A stretch of 17,995 nucleotides of DNA from DAISJD01 sp036821645 (lineage in GTDB: Bacteria > Pseudomonadota > Alphaproteobacteria > ATCC43930 > CGMCC-115725): contig DAISJD010000056.1 in NCBI GenBank assembly GCA_036821645.1, forward strand, positions 1-17,995, in the 5' to 3' direction. Both the position numbers and the translations under genes were made by a program. Of the stretch, positions 1 to 7,768 are shown piece after piece. A model generated the notes under the pieces. That model saw only the letters and a program-made list of their open reading frames with translations. It was not told where the DNA came from and did no database searches. Within the stretch, counting starts at the first letter, position 1; every line of letters starts with the position of its first letter.

Positions 1-1636
1 ACCCATGGCCTCCCGCCGCCGCAACGGTTCGGACCCGTAATTGCGGTTTGCCGAAATAATATCCCTGACCATATCGAATACCAAGATGCATGGCCCCTTC
101 CGCCTCGGCCTTGTTTTCAATCATTTCACCGATCGAGGCGCACTTCAATTCATGACAGAGCGAACACAGGGATCGAATGAGTGTCGCATCGCGGTGCGAT
201 GAAAGGGATGCCTTCAAGAAGGGACCATCCAATTTGACATAATCAACTTCAAACCGCCGCAGATAGGCATAGGCGGTAAATCCGGCTCCGAAATCGTCGA
301 GACAGATCGGATGACCGCGCCGACGCAACATCTGGGCAAAATTGTTCGCTTCTTCCAAATTCTTGATGGCGGCGGATTCGGTAATTTCAAAAATCATACG
401 CTTGGGATCGCGCACATCGCGGCGCAACATGGTCATTAACCGATCGAGAAAAGCCGGGCTTTGCAGGGATCGGCCGGAAATATTAATGGCGATATGTTCC
501 GGCACGGCGGCGTTGCGCTGGGATTCGACAACCTTTGTGCAAACGGCCAAATCCAGTTCTTCAACCAATCCCACTTCTTCGGAGAATGTCACCAATTCGT
601 ACGGGCTCTGCCCAGCGGGAAACCGGGACAAGACTTCATAATGATGCAGATCGCCGGTGCTGAGATCGACGATCGGTTGATAGGCCAAATCAAAATTGGC
701 CTCCCGCACCACCTGCCGCACGGATTCCACCTTGGCAATGGTTTGATTGACCATTTCCGAAAAGCCGGTTTTCAAGGAACTAAGCGAAAAACCCTCGCCC
801 TTGGTTTCAGAAAACCGCTTGATGCAATAGGCCAGCGCCTGGCCTGCATCCTGATCGCGCATTTCATCGAGATCGAGGGCCACACTTGCCAACGTGACGC
901 CCAAAGGCGGCTGATCCGGGGCCGCCGTTTCTGCCGCCTTGACCAATTGCACCTTGAGATTGCCGGTATCCGCATCGGCCCCCTGGACATAGGAAAAGGT
1001 GTTGGGGCCAACCTGTCCCGCCGCATCCCCACCGATCGAGGCACTGCGTAAAATACCGGCAATTTCAAGTCGCAATTCGCGACAAACGGCTTCGGGCAAG
1101 CTTTCCTGCAACCGATCCAACCCATCCAATTGCAACATGACCAAAGCATTGCCCCGAGGGTCGGCCGGCGAGGCGGCAAGGCGCAGGGCCGTTTCCCCGA
1201 AGGCTTCCGCAGAGAGAAGCCGGGTCTCGGGATCGCGTTCCTCATCTGCAACGGGAAATGCGGCGGCTTGGTGGGTAAAGGTCAGATAAGACTGGCTGGA
1301 TGGCCCGGGAAAACGACAGGCCCCGAGAGAAACGCGGGTTTTTTTGCCGCTTTTATGCCGTAGCAGGACATTGACCGGCTCAATGCGACCGGCAATCACA
1401 AGACGCTCTAACATCCGCATCATAAATGTGCGTTCGGCAGGATCGAAAAAATCCATCACATCGCGATCAAGCATCAAACTAGCCGGCACGCCTAAAAGTG
1501 ATTGCGCCGCACCTGAGGCGAAACTTATCCGGCGATCCGCCATAATTTGCACGAGCAAGTCGGCTGCAGCAAAGGCGAAGGCAACAAAACGATCCCGCTC
1601 GTCGCGTAACTCATCATTTCCCAATATCGCCCCCAT
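1..1636 (-). CDS. EAL-domain c-di-GMP phosphodiesterase-type protein (3' end outside window)
   Basis: The minus-strand frame is open from an ATG at 1634-1636 to the left edge, giving 545 residues with no stop, so the gene is partial. Residues about 15-125 look like a PAS-type sensor segment. Residues about 130-270 look like a degenerate GGDEF fold with no GGDEF signature. Residues about 310-545 are an EAL domain: EVLSR at 334-338 (EVL in place of EAL), then AINIS, EITES, DDFG at 447-450, YVKLDG, GEMIEN and QGYYFGKP. The metal- and substrate-binding acids and the lysine of active EAL enzymes are therefore present, and hydrolysis of c-di-GMP to pGpG is likely. No transmembrane segment is seen, so it is probably cytoplasmic. 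The frame stays open upstream to about 1708 and includes a TTG at 1678, but the ATG is preceded by a short AGG and is preferred. The identity of the EAL domain is firm; activity is inferred. Confidence 0.9.
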   Translation of the reverse strand, partial: MGAILGNDELRDERDRFVAFAFAAADLLVQIMADRRISFASGAAQSLLGVPASLMLDRDVMDFFDPAERTFMMRMLERLVIAGRIEPVNVLLRHKSGKKTRVSLGACRFPGPSSQSYLTFTHQAAAFPVADEERDPETRLLSAEAFGETALRLAASPADPRGNALVMLQLDGLDRLQESLPEAVCRELRLEIAGILRSASIGGDAAGQVGPNTFSYVQGADADTGNLKVQLVKAAETAAPDQPPLGVTLASVALDLDEMRDQDAGQALAYCIKRFSETKGEGFSLSSLKTGFSEMVNQTIAKVESVRQVVREANFDLAYQPIVDLSTGDLHHYEVLSRFPAGQSPYELVTFSEEVGLVEELDLAVCTKVVESQRNAAVPEHIAINISGRSLQSPAFLDRLMTMLRRDVRDPKRMIFEITESAAIKNLEEANNFAQMLRRRGHPICLDDFGAGFTAYAYLRRFEVDYVKLDGPFLKASLSSHRDATLIRSLCSLCHELKCASIGEMIENKAEAEGAMHLGIRYGQGYYFGKPQLRVRTVAAAGGHG

Positions 1637-1914
1637 ACCTAAATCTTTAAAAAATCGTCCGACATATTTGACCGGCAATTGGTAAAAAAAGCCACAAACA
1701 TAAGACTGTTAACCCCAAATTTTATGTTCAAAAATATGAATCAATCTATCAGGGTTTCTATAACAGTTTCATTTAAAATACTCTTACCACCCGCAGACAG
1801 ATTCTCGACAATAACTTATTAATCAATTTATATATTTTTTTGAAATAAATTTTGTGTATTTTAAAGATCAAGCTCAAGAGAGCATTTTGTTTTTATTATG
1901 AATGGGCAAGAAAC
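1637..1914. other. A+T-rich divergent intergenic region
   Basis: This 278-base spacer separates the minus-strand EAL gene from the plus-strand VOC gene. It is much richer in A+T than its surroundings, especially 1681-1870, as expected for back-to-back promoters. One possible sigma-70 promoter for the VOC gene is TTGAAA at 1840-1845, a 16-base gap, and TAAAGA at 1862-1867, which would leave a leader of about 40 bases. The match is weak in this base composition. No RNA gene or coding potential was recognised. Confidence 0.4.
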
Positions 1915-2340
1915 ATGACGGAACAACGCCTCTTTCCCTGTTTATCATACGATAAGGCACCGGCGGCGATCGACTTTCTCTGCCAAGCCTTTGGTTTCAA
2001 GAAACATGCGATCTATGCGCATCCAGACGACCCAACCCAGATTCTGCATGCACAATTATTGCTGGATGGCACGATGCTGATGCTGGGATCGGCAATACGG
2101 GGGGAAAAACGGACCGCCTATAAAATTTTGACGCCCCAAGAGGCCGGCGGGGTCACGGCCTGCCTCTGCGTCTATGTTGCCGACCCCGATGCGCATTATG
2201 CCAATGCCGTGGCGCACGGTGCCGAAATCGTCACCCATCCCCATGATAATGATGGATATCCCGGACGATCCTACGATGCCCGCGATCCGGAGGGAAACCT
2301 CTGGAATTTCAGCAGCTATAATCCCTGGGTCAGTTTTTGA
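1915..2340 (+). CDS. VOC-family (glyoxalase/bleomycin-resistance fold) protein
   Basis: A 141-residue soluble protein of the vicinal-oxygen-chelate superfamily, close in layout to PhnB/glyoxalase-like single-domain proteins. It opens with the typical first beta strand (LFPCLSYDKAPAAIDFLCQAFGF), followed by a strand with LHAQLLLDG and the LMLGSA segment, and a second beta-alpha-beta half with VYVADPDAHYANAVAHGAE. It ends in the family hallmark YDARDPEGNLWNFSSY. Such proteins usually act as dimers, and the substrate cannot be read from the sequence. I chose the ATG at 1915 because the conserved fold starts a few residues later. An in-frame TTG at 1852 would add 21 residues with no family match. 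The ribosome-binding site is poor (GGGCAAGAAAC). The gene is monocistronic and ends 20 bases from the 3' end of cckA on the other strand. Confidence 0.8.
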   Translation: MTEQRLFPCLSYDKAPAAIDFLCQAFGFKKHAIYAHPDDPTQILHAQLLLDGTMLMLGSAIRGEKRTAYKILTPQEAGGVTACLCVYVADPDAHYANAVAHGAEIVTHPHDNDGYPGRSYDARDPEGNLWNFSSYNPWVSF

Positions 2341-2360
2341 CCGCCGGGTGTCGGCCGCGC

Positions 2361-4820
2361 TTAAATATCCAAGGTTTCTTTGACTTTAACGACAAGCTGT
2401 TTCAGTGAGAAGGGCTTCGCCAAAAAATGGATGCCCTCCTCATGATCCAACCGACGCCTGAATGTGTCCTCCGTATAGCCTGAAATGAATATCACCTTGA
2501 GATCGGGCTTCGTTTCGCGCATCACCCGCACCAGGGTTGGACCGTCCATGCGCGGCATGACGACATCGGTGATCATTAAATCGATGACGGTCTCGCCATC
2601 ATCCAGAATCTTCAAGGCCGCTTCGCCGCTCTTGGCTTCGTGGACGACATAGCCTTTGTTCCGCAAGGCCCTGGCACTGAACATCCGGACGGGATCTTCA
2701 TCCTCTACCAACAATATCGTCCCGACCCCGGTCAAGTCCCGTGGGATCGCGGTATCGCCGGGTTCCTGCGTTTCGCCGGTTTCGGGCGCGGTGTTTTTCT
2801 TATCCGGCAACATCTGCGCATAGCGTGGCAGATAGATCGAAAATGTGGTCCCGATGTTGATCTGCGAATCAACAAAAATAAAACCGCCGGTTTGCTTCAC
2901 GATGCCATAGACCGTTGACAAACCAAGCCCGGTTCCCGATCCCACTTCCTTTGTCGAAAAGAATGGCTCGAAAATACGCCCGATGATTTCTTTCGGTATC
3001 CCCGTTCCCGTGTCGGATACTTGAACGAGAATGTAAGATCCGGCGGGAATCAATTCCATATCCCGTTGCAGCGGCTCCTCGACATCGATGCTTTGCGTAT
3101 GGATCGTCACAACCCCGCCACCGGGCATGGCATCGCGGGCATTGACGGCGAGATTGATGATGACCTGCTCCAATTGCCCCTGATCGACCTTGACCCGGCC
3201 TAAATCACGGGATTTGACGACCTGCAACTCGACATTCTCGCCCAGCAACCTATTCAACAAGTGGCTGAGTTCAGACAGAACGTCGCCAATATCGATAATT
3301 TTTGGTTGTAGCGTTTGCTGCCTCGAAAAGGCTAAAAGCTGACGCACGAGGTTTGCCGCACGATTTGCATTTTGCTTGATTTGCATAATATCGGCAAAAG
3401 ACTGATCGCCCGGCCTAAAGCGCAGCAGCAAGAGATCGCAAAAACCAATCATTGCCGTCAAAAGATTATTGAAATCATGGGCAACACCCCCGGCCAATTG
3501 CCCGACGGCTTGCATTTTTTGCGATTGAGCAAACTGTAATTCAAGATTTTTTTGTTCGGTCAAATCAATGAAGTGCAAAATATACCCGACCAGAGTCCCA
3601 TCGGCCTCGTCCAACCGGCTGACGAAAAGGGCGACGGTCTTTTCATGGGGCACCTTGAGCCGCACTTCAATCGGACGTCCGATCACCTCGCCTGCTGCAA
3701 CGGCGGCAAGCCGTGAGGCAACCTCATCGCGATAATCATCTTGAATAAAATCATTGAGCAAACGCCCGGCAATGGGCATCGACGTCCCATTCAACAACAG
3801 ATCGAAGGACCGATTGGTTTCCTGAAACCGGCACCCCTCATCGACCAGGGCAATGCCGACCGGGGCGATTTCAAAAAATCGCTGAAACCGCCTGCGCGAT
3901 AGACCATCTTCGCGTTCCGGGGGCAAAAGTCGCATCATAGTTGCCGTCTGAAGCCCCTGACCGTTCTGCGACACGGCTTGGGACAAGGCGACGCTGAACC
4001 CCTTGCCGGTTTTACCCCTCAGACTGAGATCGATGCCCTCATAGGCAATTTTGGGATCGAACCTAAGGGCGGAGCCCGGACCCGGCATGATCAAATCATC
4101 GAAGAGGACCTGTTGATCGGTAAAGGCTTGCTGGGGTCGCCCGAACCATTCGGCAAAGGTCTTATTGGCTAACCGAAACGCCCCAGCCTCGTCCAACGAA
4201 CAAAGGCCAACCGGCAATGTATCCAAAAACATCTGCAATTGGTTATTCTGCGCCAAGAGGATCTGATGGATCTGATCTGTTTGCGTATGATCTTCAAACC
4301 GCCAAATCATGCGTCCCGACGCGCCTGCAATCGGGTCAAGCCTAATGATCATCTGGCGCAGGGGACCCGACACGGCCTGACGCAGGCGACAGGCGAGCCT
4401 GCCGCGCGCGCCGGTACGGCAGGCCCGACGCAAGGCTTCGAGTGTGGCGAAGTCGGTTTTGTCCTCATCCGTGCGCATCAGCGGCTCGATGGCATCGAAC
4501 AAGGAATGGCCGGTAAAGATTTGCGCAGCCGCCGGGTTCATATCGCAGATGACCCCGGATCGATCCGTCACGACTTGAGGGCATTCATCATTGGCAAAAA
4601 CGAAAACCCGGTCCAGCACGCGGCTCAACCGGATGACGTCCAACGATAACACCACGATCAAGGTCGCCGACAGCACACAGACGAACGCCCACCCATCCCC
4701 ATCCTGGTCGAGACCGGCATGGAGCACGAGATTGACGAGACCCCAAGCCAACAAGACGAGAGAGGCAACAAACGCCGTCGCGATGAAGGCCCAGTGAAGT
4801 TGGCGATTGATGATTAACAT
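2361..4820 (-). CDS. cckA: CckA-type hybrid sensor histidine kinase
   Basis: This 819-residue membrane kinase has two N-terminal transmembrane helices (about 9-34 and 44-63) and three PAS-like segments (about 72-175, 193-300 and 313-425). The HisKA H-box is GGVAHDFNNLL with phospho-acceptor His448. The ATPase domain has the N-box NLAVNARDAMPGGG (556-569), G1 box DTGTGIP (603-609), FEPFFSTK (617-624) and GSGTGLGL (627-634). A C-terminal receiver domain starts about 700, with acidic residues E706/D707/E708, phospho-acceptor Asp752, Ser780 and Lys802. The H-box and receiver region (ISGYTEDTFRRR) are characteristic of CckA, which phosphorylates CtrA and CpdR through ChpT and switches to phosphatase on binding c-di-GMP. 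It lies 125 bases after fliR in the same direction, with an A+T-rich gap that could hold its own promoter. It is longer than the roughly 690-residue Caulobacter protein, apparently through an extra PAS segment. Confidence 0.93.
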   Translation of the reverse strand: MLIINRQLHWAFIATAFVASLVLLAWGLVNLVLHAGLDQDGDGWAFVCVLSATLIVVLSLDVIRLSRVLDRVFVFANDECPQVVTDRSGVICDMNPAAAQIFTGHSLFDAIEPLMRTDEDKTDFATLEALRRACRTGARGRLACRLRQAVSGPLRQMIIRLDPIAGASGRMIWRFEDHTQTDQIHQILLAQNNQLQMFLDTLPVGLCSLDEAGAFRLANKTFAEWFGRPQQAFTDQQVLFDDLIMPGPGSALRFDPKIAYEGIDLSLRGKTGKGFSVALSQAVSQNGQGLQTATMMRLLPPEREDGLSRRRFQRFFEIAPVGIALVDEGCRFQETNRSFDLLLNGTSMPIAGRLLNDFIQDDYRDEVASRLAAVAAGEVIGRPIEVRLKVPHEKTVALFVSRLDEADGTLVGYILHFIDLTEQKNLELQFAQSQKMQAVGQLAGGVAHDFNNLLTAMIGFCDLLLLRFRPGDQSFADIMQIKQNANRAANLVRQLLAFSRQQTLQPKIIDIGDVLSELSHLLNRLLGENVELQVVKSRDLGRVKVDQGQLEQVIINLAVNARDAMPGGGVVTIHTQSIDVEEPLQRDMELIPAGSYILVQVSDTGTGIPKEIIGRIFEPFFSTKEVGSGTGLGLSTVYGIVKQTGGFIFVDSQINIGTTFSIYLPRYAQMLPDKKNTAPETGETQEPGDTAIPRDLTGVGTILLVEDEDPVRMFSARALRNKGYVVHEAKSGEAALKILDDGETVIDLMITDVVMPRMDGPTLVRVMRETKPDLKVIFISGYTEDTFRRRLDHEEGIHFLAKPFSLKQLVVKVKETLDI

Positions 4821-4945
4821 GGGATCAATCTAATCATAGTCAGGATCGATGAAGCATAATTTCATATAATATAACGAGAATTTCAAACTTTTATCATCGG
4901 GCAGGCAGAAAAACGGTTCCCTATCGGGTAAGAACCGCACCCCCG

Positions 4946-5722
4946 TCACACCGGTCGGGTAAAACTGCTGAAGACCGCATCGAACATGCCCATGAACCAC
5001 AGGATGCTGGCCGGGATCGTGACGGCCAACATCGCAATCCCACCCAAAATCTGAAGCGGCAAGGCCACGTAAAAAATTTGAATTTGCGGCATGACCCGCC
5101 CCAACAACCCTAAAACGACATAGAAGATTGTCCCGAGGATGAGATACGGGGCCGAGATCTGCATACCGATCGTAAAACCCCGCGATACGAGACGGACCAT
5201 CGCATCGGTCAAATCCCCCATCGGCGGCATCGCACCGGCCGGAAAGGCCATATAGCTATCGACGACGGCGCTCAAGATCAGATGATGCAGATCCGTCGAA
5301 AACAGCAAGACCAACCCAAGAGCCCCCAAAAGCCCGGCGGGTAGGGTCTGTCCCTGCAAGGCGCCCGGATTGAAGACGATGGCACTCGACAAGCTCGCCT
5401 GCTGGGCAATCACGCCGCCCGCCGTTTCAAGCGAGGCGAGCAGCGTGCGCGCAAATAACCCAAGAAAGGCACCGATCATGAGTTCGGCCGAAATCAGTGC
5501 GGCCAACATCATAGGATTTTCCGGCATCGGCGGCAGTCGGTCGGCCAAGACCGGCGACAAGACGAAGGCCATCGCCACCGCCAAAACCAACCGCACCCGG
5601 ACCGGAACGTAAGTATCGCCGATGCCGGGCATAAAACCGATCGCAGCCCCGGCCCGACACAAAATCAACATCGGCACGAAAACATTCGCCGGTAGAAGTT
5701 GCGGCAAGGCATAGGTCGCCAT
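4946..5722 (-). CDS. fliR: Flagellar export gate protein FliR
   Basis: A 258-residue, very hydrophobic protein with about six membrane segments and the usual length for FliR. Recognisable features are the N-terminal VFVPMLILCRAGAAIGFMPG, the RVRLVLAVAMAFVLSP helix, GAFLGLFARTLLASLETAGG, and the C-terminal PQIQIFYVALPLQILGG block conserved in FliR/SctT. FliR joins FliP and FliQ in the helical FliP5Q4R1 gate of the flagellar type III secretion apparatus in the inner membrane. The ATG at 5720-5722 follows an AGGAAAGGG ribosome-binding site. It is the last gene of the flgB-flgC-fliE-fliQ-fliR run, 32 bases after fliQ. In many bacteria flhB comes next; here cckA does. Confidence 0.95.
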   Translation of the reverse strand: MATYALPQLLPANVFVPMLILCRAGAAIGFMPGIGDTYVPVRVRLVLAVAMAFVLSPVLADRLPPMPENPMMLAALISAELMIGAFLGLFARTLLASLETAGGVIAQQASLSSAIVFNPGALQGQTLPAGLLGALGLVLLFSTDLHHLILSAVVDSYMAFPAGAMPPMGDLTDAMVRLVSRGFTIGMQISAPYLILGTIFYVVLGLLGRVMPQIQIFYVALPLQILGGIAMLAVTIPASILWFMGMFDAVFSSFTRPV

Positions 5723-5754
5723 CTCAGGCCCTTTCCTGCCGGATCAAACGGATT

Positions 5755-6021
5755 TCATTGAATGGCGATGATACGATCGATGAGATCATGGGTAAAGCTC
5801 ACCATCGTCTCGATCATAAACGGCAAAAGCAACAGCATCGCCGCAAAAATGACTACGATTTTCGGCATGAATGTCAGGGTCATTTCCTGAATCTGGGTTA
5901 AGGCCTGAAACACCGAAATCGCCACCCCGACGATCAAGGCCAAGACCATGATCGGCCCCCCGATCTTGAGAACGACAAGCAGGGTTTCCCGGGTGACATC
6001 CAAGATTTGGGTTTCATTCAT
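5755..6021 (-). CDS. fliQ: Flagellar export gate protein FliQ
   Basis: An 88-residue protein of the exact family size, with two transmembrane helices (about 15-38 and 50-75) joined by the conserved loop QALTQIQEMTLTFMPKI, the hallmark of FliQ/SctS. It forms the subunits that wrap round FliP and FliR in the export gate of the flagellar basal body. It lies 27 bases after fliE and 32 before fliR on the same strand, so co-transcription is very likely. The ATG is followed by the typical N-terminus MNETQILDVTRE. Confidence 0.96.
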   Translation of the reverse strand: MNETQILDVTRETLLVVLKIGGPIMVLALIVGVAISVFQALTQIQEMTLTFMPKIVVIFAAMLLLLPFMIETMVSFTHDLIDRIIAIQ

Positions 6022-6048
6022 CGATCAGGCCCCTTATCGAGGGCCGCT

Positions 6049-6369
6049 TTAGATCTGCATATGGAGGATTTCCTGATATGCCCCCAACACTTTGTCGCGC
6101 ACGGCGACCACCGTTTGCAGGGTCAATTCGGCATTGGTCACGGCGGCGACCACCGAATTCAAATCGGCCTTACCCGCCGCCGCACTGACGGTCGCCGTCT
6201 CGCTTTTCTGTTGCGTGTCGACGACATCCTTCATGGCGTCCTTCAACAAATCGGCAAAACCCGTTCCGGTTCCCTTGACATCGCCTGGCGCCTCGACGGA
6301 CGCGGACTTGGCCAATTGCTTGGCAGCATTGGCATAGGCGGATGCCCCACTCGCAAAATTGACCGTCAT
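6049..6369 (-). CDS. fliE: Flagellar MS-ring/rod junction protein FliE
   Basis: A 106-residue soluble protein exported by the flagellar apparatus. It connects the export gate/MS ring to the proximal rod. The conserved C-terminal half is clear: FADLLKDAMKDVV, then a segment with DLNSVVAAVTNAELTLQTVVAVRDKVLGAYQEILHMQI, which fits the FliE signature of paired helices ending in a short hydrophobic tail. The N-terminal 35 residues are low-complexity and variable, as in other FliE proteins. It sits 12 bases after flgC and 27 before fliQ, the usual alphaproteobacterial order. Confidence 0.94.
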   Translation of the reverse strand: MTVNFASGASAYANAAKQLAKSASVEAPGDVKGTGTGFADLLKDAMKDVVDTQQKSETATVSAAAGKADLNSVVAAVTNAELTLQTVVAVRDKVLGAYQEILHMQI

Positions 6370-6381
6370 TCCCCGATTCCT

Positions 6382-6792
6382 TTATGAACGCAAGAGGTCA
6401 ATCGTGCGGCTCAACATCGTGCGGGCCACATCGATCACGTCAACATTCGCCTGATAACTACGTTGCGCTTCTTTAAGATCCGTTAACTCGATCACCGGAT
6501 TCACATTGGGAAACTTAACATAGCCATTGCTGTCCGCCGCCGGATGGCCGGGAATATATTTCGACTCGAACGGTGCCGCATCGGGCAGGATCCGATCGGC
6601 CTGGACCCGGTTATCCCCCGTTTCCCGGTCGAGGACATTGCGAAACGTGACAAGCTTGCGCCGATAAGGATCGCCCCCCGGCGTGGTTGCCGTCGAGCCG
6701 GAATTCGCCAGATTTTCCGCAATGGTGCGCAGGCGCACGGTCTGAGCCGTCATTGCCGACGCTGAAATTTTCAAGGCATCATCAAACGCCAT
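6382..6792 (-). CDS. flgC: Flagellar proximal rod protein FlgC
   Basis: A 136-residue rod protein of normal length. The N-terminus has the rod signature TVRLRTIAENLANSGSTATTPGGDPYRRKLVTF, and the C-terminus has NVNPVIELTDLKEAQRSYQANVDVIDVARTMLSRTIDLL, which pairs with the N-terminal helix in the coiled-coil core of rod and hook proteins. It is exported without a cleaved signal. The ATG at 6790-6792 is preceded by a GGGAG ribosome-binding site. It lies 15 bases after flgB and 12 before fliE, in one operon. Confidence 0.95.
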   Translation of the reverse strand: MAFDDALKISASAMTAQTVRLRTIAENLANSGSTATTPGGDPYRRKLVTFRNVLDRETGDNRVQADRILPDAAPFESKYIPGHPAADSNGYVKFPNVNPVIELTDLKEAQRSYQANVDVIDVARTMLSRTIDLLRS

Positions 6793-6807
6793 GATCTACT
6801 CCCGCGA

Positions 6808-7215
6808 TTAACTGCCGCCGCGGCCAATCGCTTCTTTTAGGATGCCGACCTGCTTGCGATAGAGATTCGTCATCAATTGGTAATCCGCCGCCGTTTGCGA
6901 TACTTTCAGCATTTCATCTTCGATCGACACGGTATTGCCGTCGAGATTGCGCGCTTCTTCGGTCGGTTTCGTTTCAAGCCGGGCCTCGGTCGAGACGAGG
7001 GTCCCCGTCAAATGCCGGGGATCCGTGGTTACGGGTTGGAGGCGCGTCTGGGTCGATGCCAATTCTTGCCGAAAATCTAACGGCCGCAGATCGGACGCCT
7101 TATAATTCGGGGTATTCACGTTCGCGACATTTTCAGCCAGGACTTTTTCACGCGCCGTCAACCAGTTCATTTTCCGCGTCAGCGCGCCGAACAGAGGCAG
7201 TTTGGCGAGATCCAT
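6808..7215 (-). CDS. flgB: Flagellar proximal rod protein FlgB
   Basis: A 135-residue rod protein. The motif LAENVANVNTPNYKASDL is the flagellar rod N-terminal signature, and the C-terminal helix (SIEDEMLKVSQTAADYQLMTNLYRKQVGILKEAIG) matches FlgB. It is the first gene of the flgB-flgC-fliE-fliQ-fliR run. I chose the ATG at 7213-7215, giving MDLAKLPLFG. An in-frame TTG at 7227 adds only four residues and has no better ribosome-binding site. The leader carries a TTAA-N7-TTAA site 58 bases upstream, so CtrA control is plausible. Confidence 0.94.
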   Translation of the reverse strand: MDLAKLPLFGALTRKMNWLTAREKVLAENVANVNTPNYKASDLRPLDFRQELASTQTRLQPVTTDPRHLTGTLVSTEARLETKPTEEARNLDGNTVSIEDEMLKVSQTAADYQLMTNLYRKQVGILKEAIGRGGS

Positions 7216-7768
7216 GATAATGCTCAATCGTGCGAAAGTGACTTACAGTCTCATCATCATCCGCCCGGCCTATTAAAATCCGCTTAAGATTATCGGCGCG
7301 ATCGCATGCCTATCCCGCACCCAAAAAGAAACGACTCGAAACCAACGCCCCATATCGGATACAGGAAGCGACAAACATCAATAATCTTGCATATAAGATG
7401 CCTTAAAATCCAAAGAGTTGTCTTTCATTCTTAAAAAGTAATTTTCGCCTGTCCTTTTCATTTGTTAGACAAGAAATCAAATCTTTCCAGTTCCTTGCGC
7501 AGAGTGGGCTGCTTGGCCGGCCATGACAAGGTGCTTCTCGGCCCCCCCCCTTCTATGAGGAAAACGCCACGACGCGGGGCGCGACCGCAGCCGCCACCAG
7601 GATAAACCGGCACCGATTTTTCGCCCCTTGCCCGCAAACAAACGCCACAAACATCGATAAAAGTGCCGAGACTTCCCAAAACTTTAATTAATTTTAACTA
7701 AATCTCGTGACACTTGGGAAAGTTCATCGGTTTTTCGACTTGGAATTAATCCAATCAAGGTGGACGTT
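7216..7768. promoter_or_regulatory. Divergent control region between the two flagellar operons
   Basis: These 553 bases have no convincing gene. The parts next to each operon are A+T-rich, and a G+C-rich block lies between about 7490 and 7640. Visible elements are a TTAA-N7-TTAA site at 7273-7287; the octamer GCCGATAA (minus strand, 7290-7297); a TGGCCGGCCA palindrome at 7514-7523; a run of nine C at 7542-7550; and a cluster of TTAA words at 7684-7698 ending in TTAAC. Short frames inside it, such as 7458-7679 on the minus strand, have no recognisable family and cross the C run. No sigma-54 pattern (GG-N10-GC with the usual flanks) was found. Confidence 0.6.
7273..7287 (-). promoter_or_regulatory. 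CtrA-type box TTAA-N7-TTAA upstream of flgB
   Basis: Reading the minus strand, TTAA-GCGGATT-TTAA lies 58 bases before the flgB start codon. This matches the full CtrA recognition pattern TTAA-N7-TTAA known from Caulobacter and relatives. Directly upstream (7290-7297) is the octamer GCCGATAA, identical to the -10 consensus of sigma-28 promoters, but no TAAA -35 element sits 15 bases before it. CtrA binding is therefore the better reading. The assignment rests on motif, position and the nearby cckA. Confidence 0.55.

Noticed and set aside
461..1051. A 196-residue plus-strand frame and a 159-residue minus-strand frame (772-1251)
   Set aside because: Both overlap the EAL-domain gene, which runs through the region in another minus-strand frame with conserved motifs.
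7290..7297. A sigma-28 promoter for flgB
   Set aside because: Only the -10 octamer GCCGATAA fits; the expected TAAA 15 bases upstream is absent (GGGA instead), and proximal rod genes are not usually sigma-28 dependent.
7458..7679. A 73-residue minus-strand frame in the flagellar control region
   Set aside because: It crosses the run of nine C, has no ribosome-binding site or family match, and its composition is unlike the neighbouring genes.
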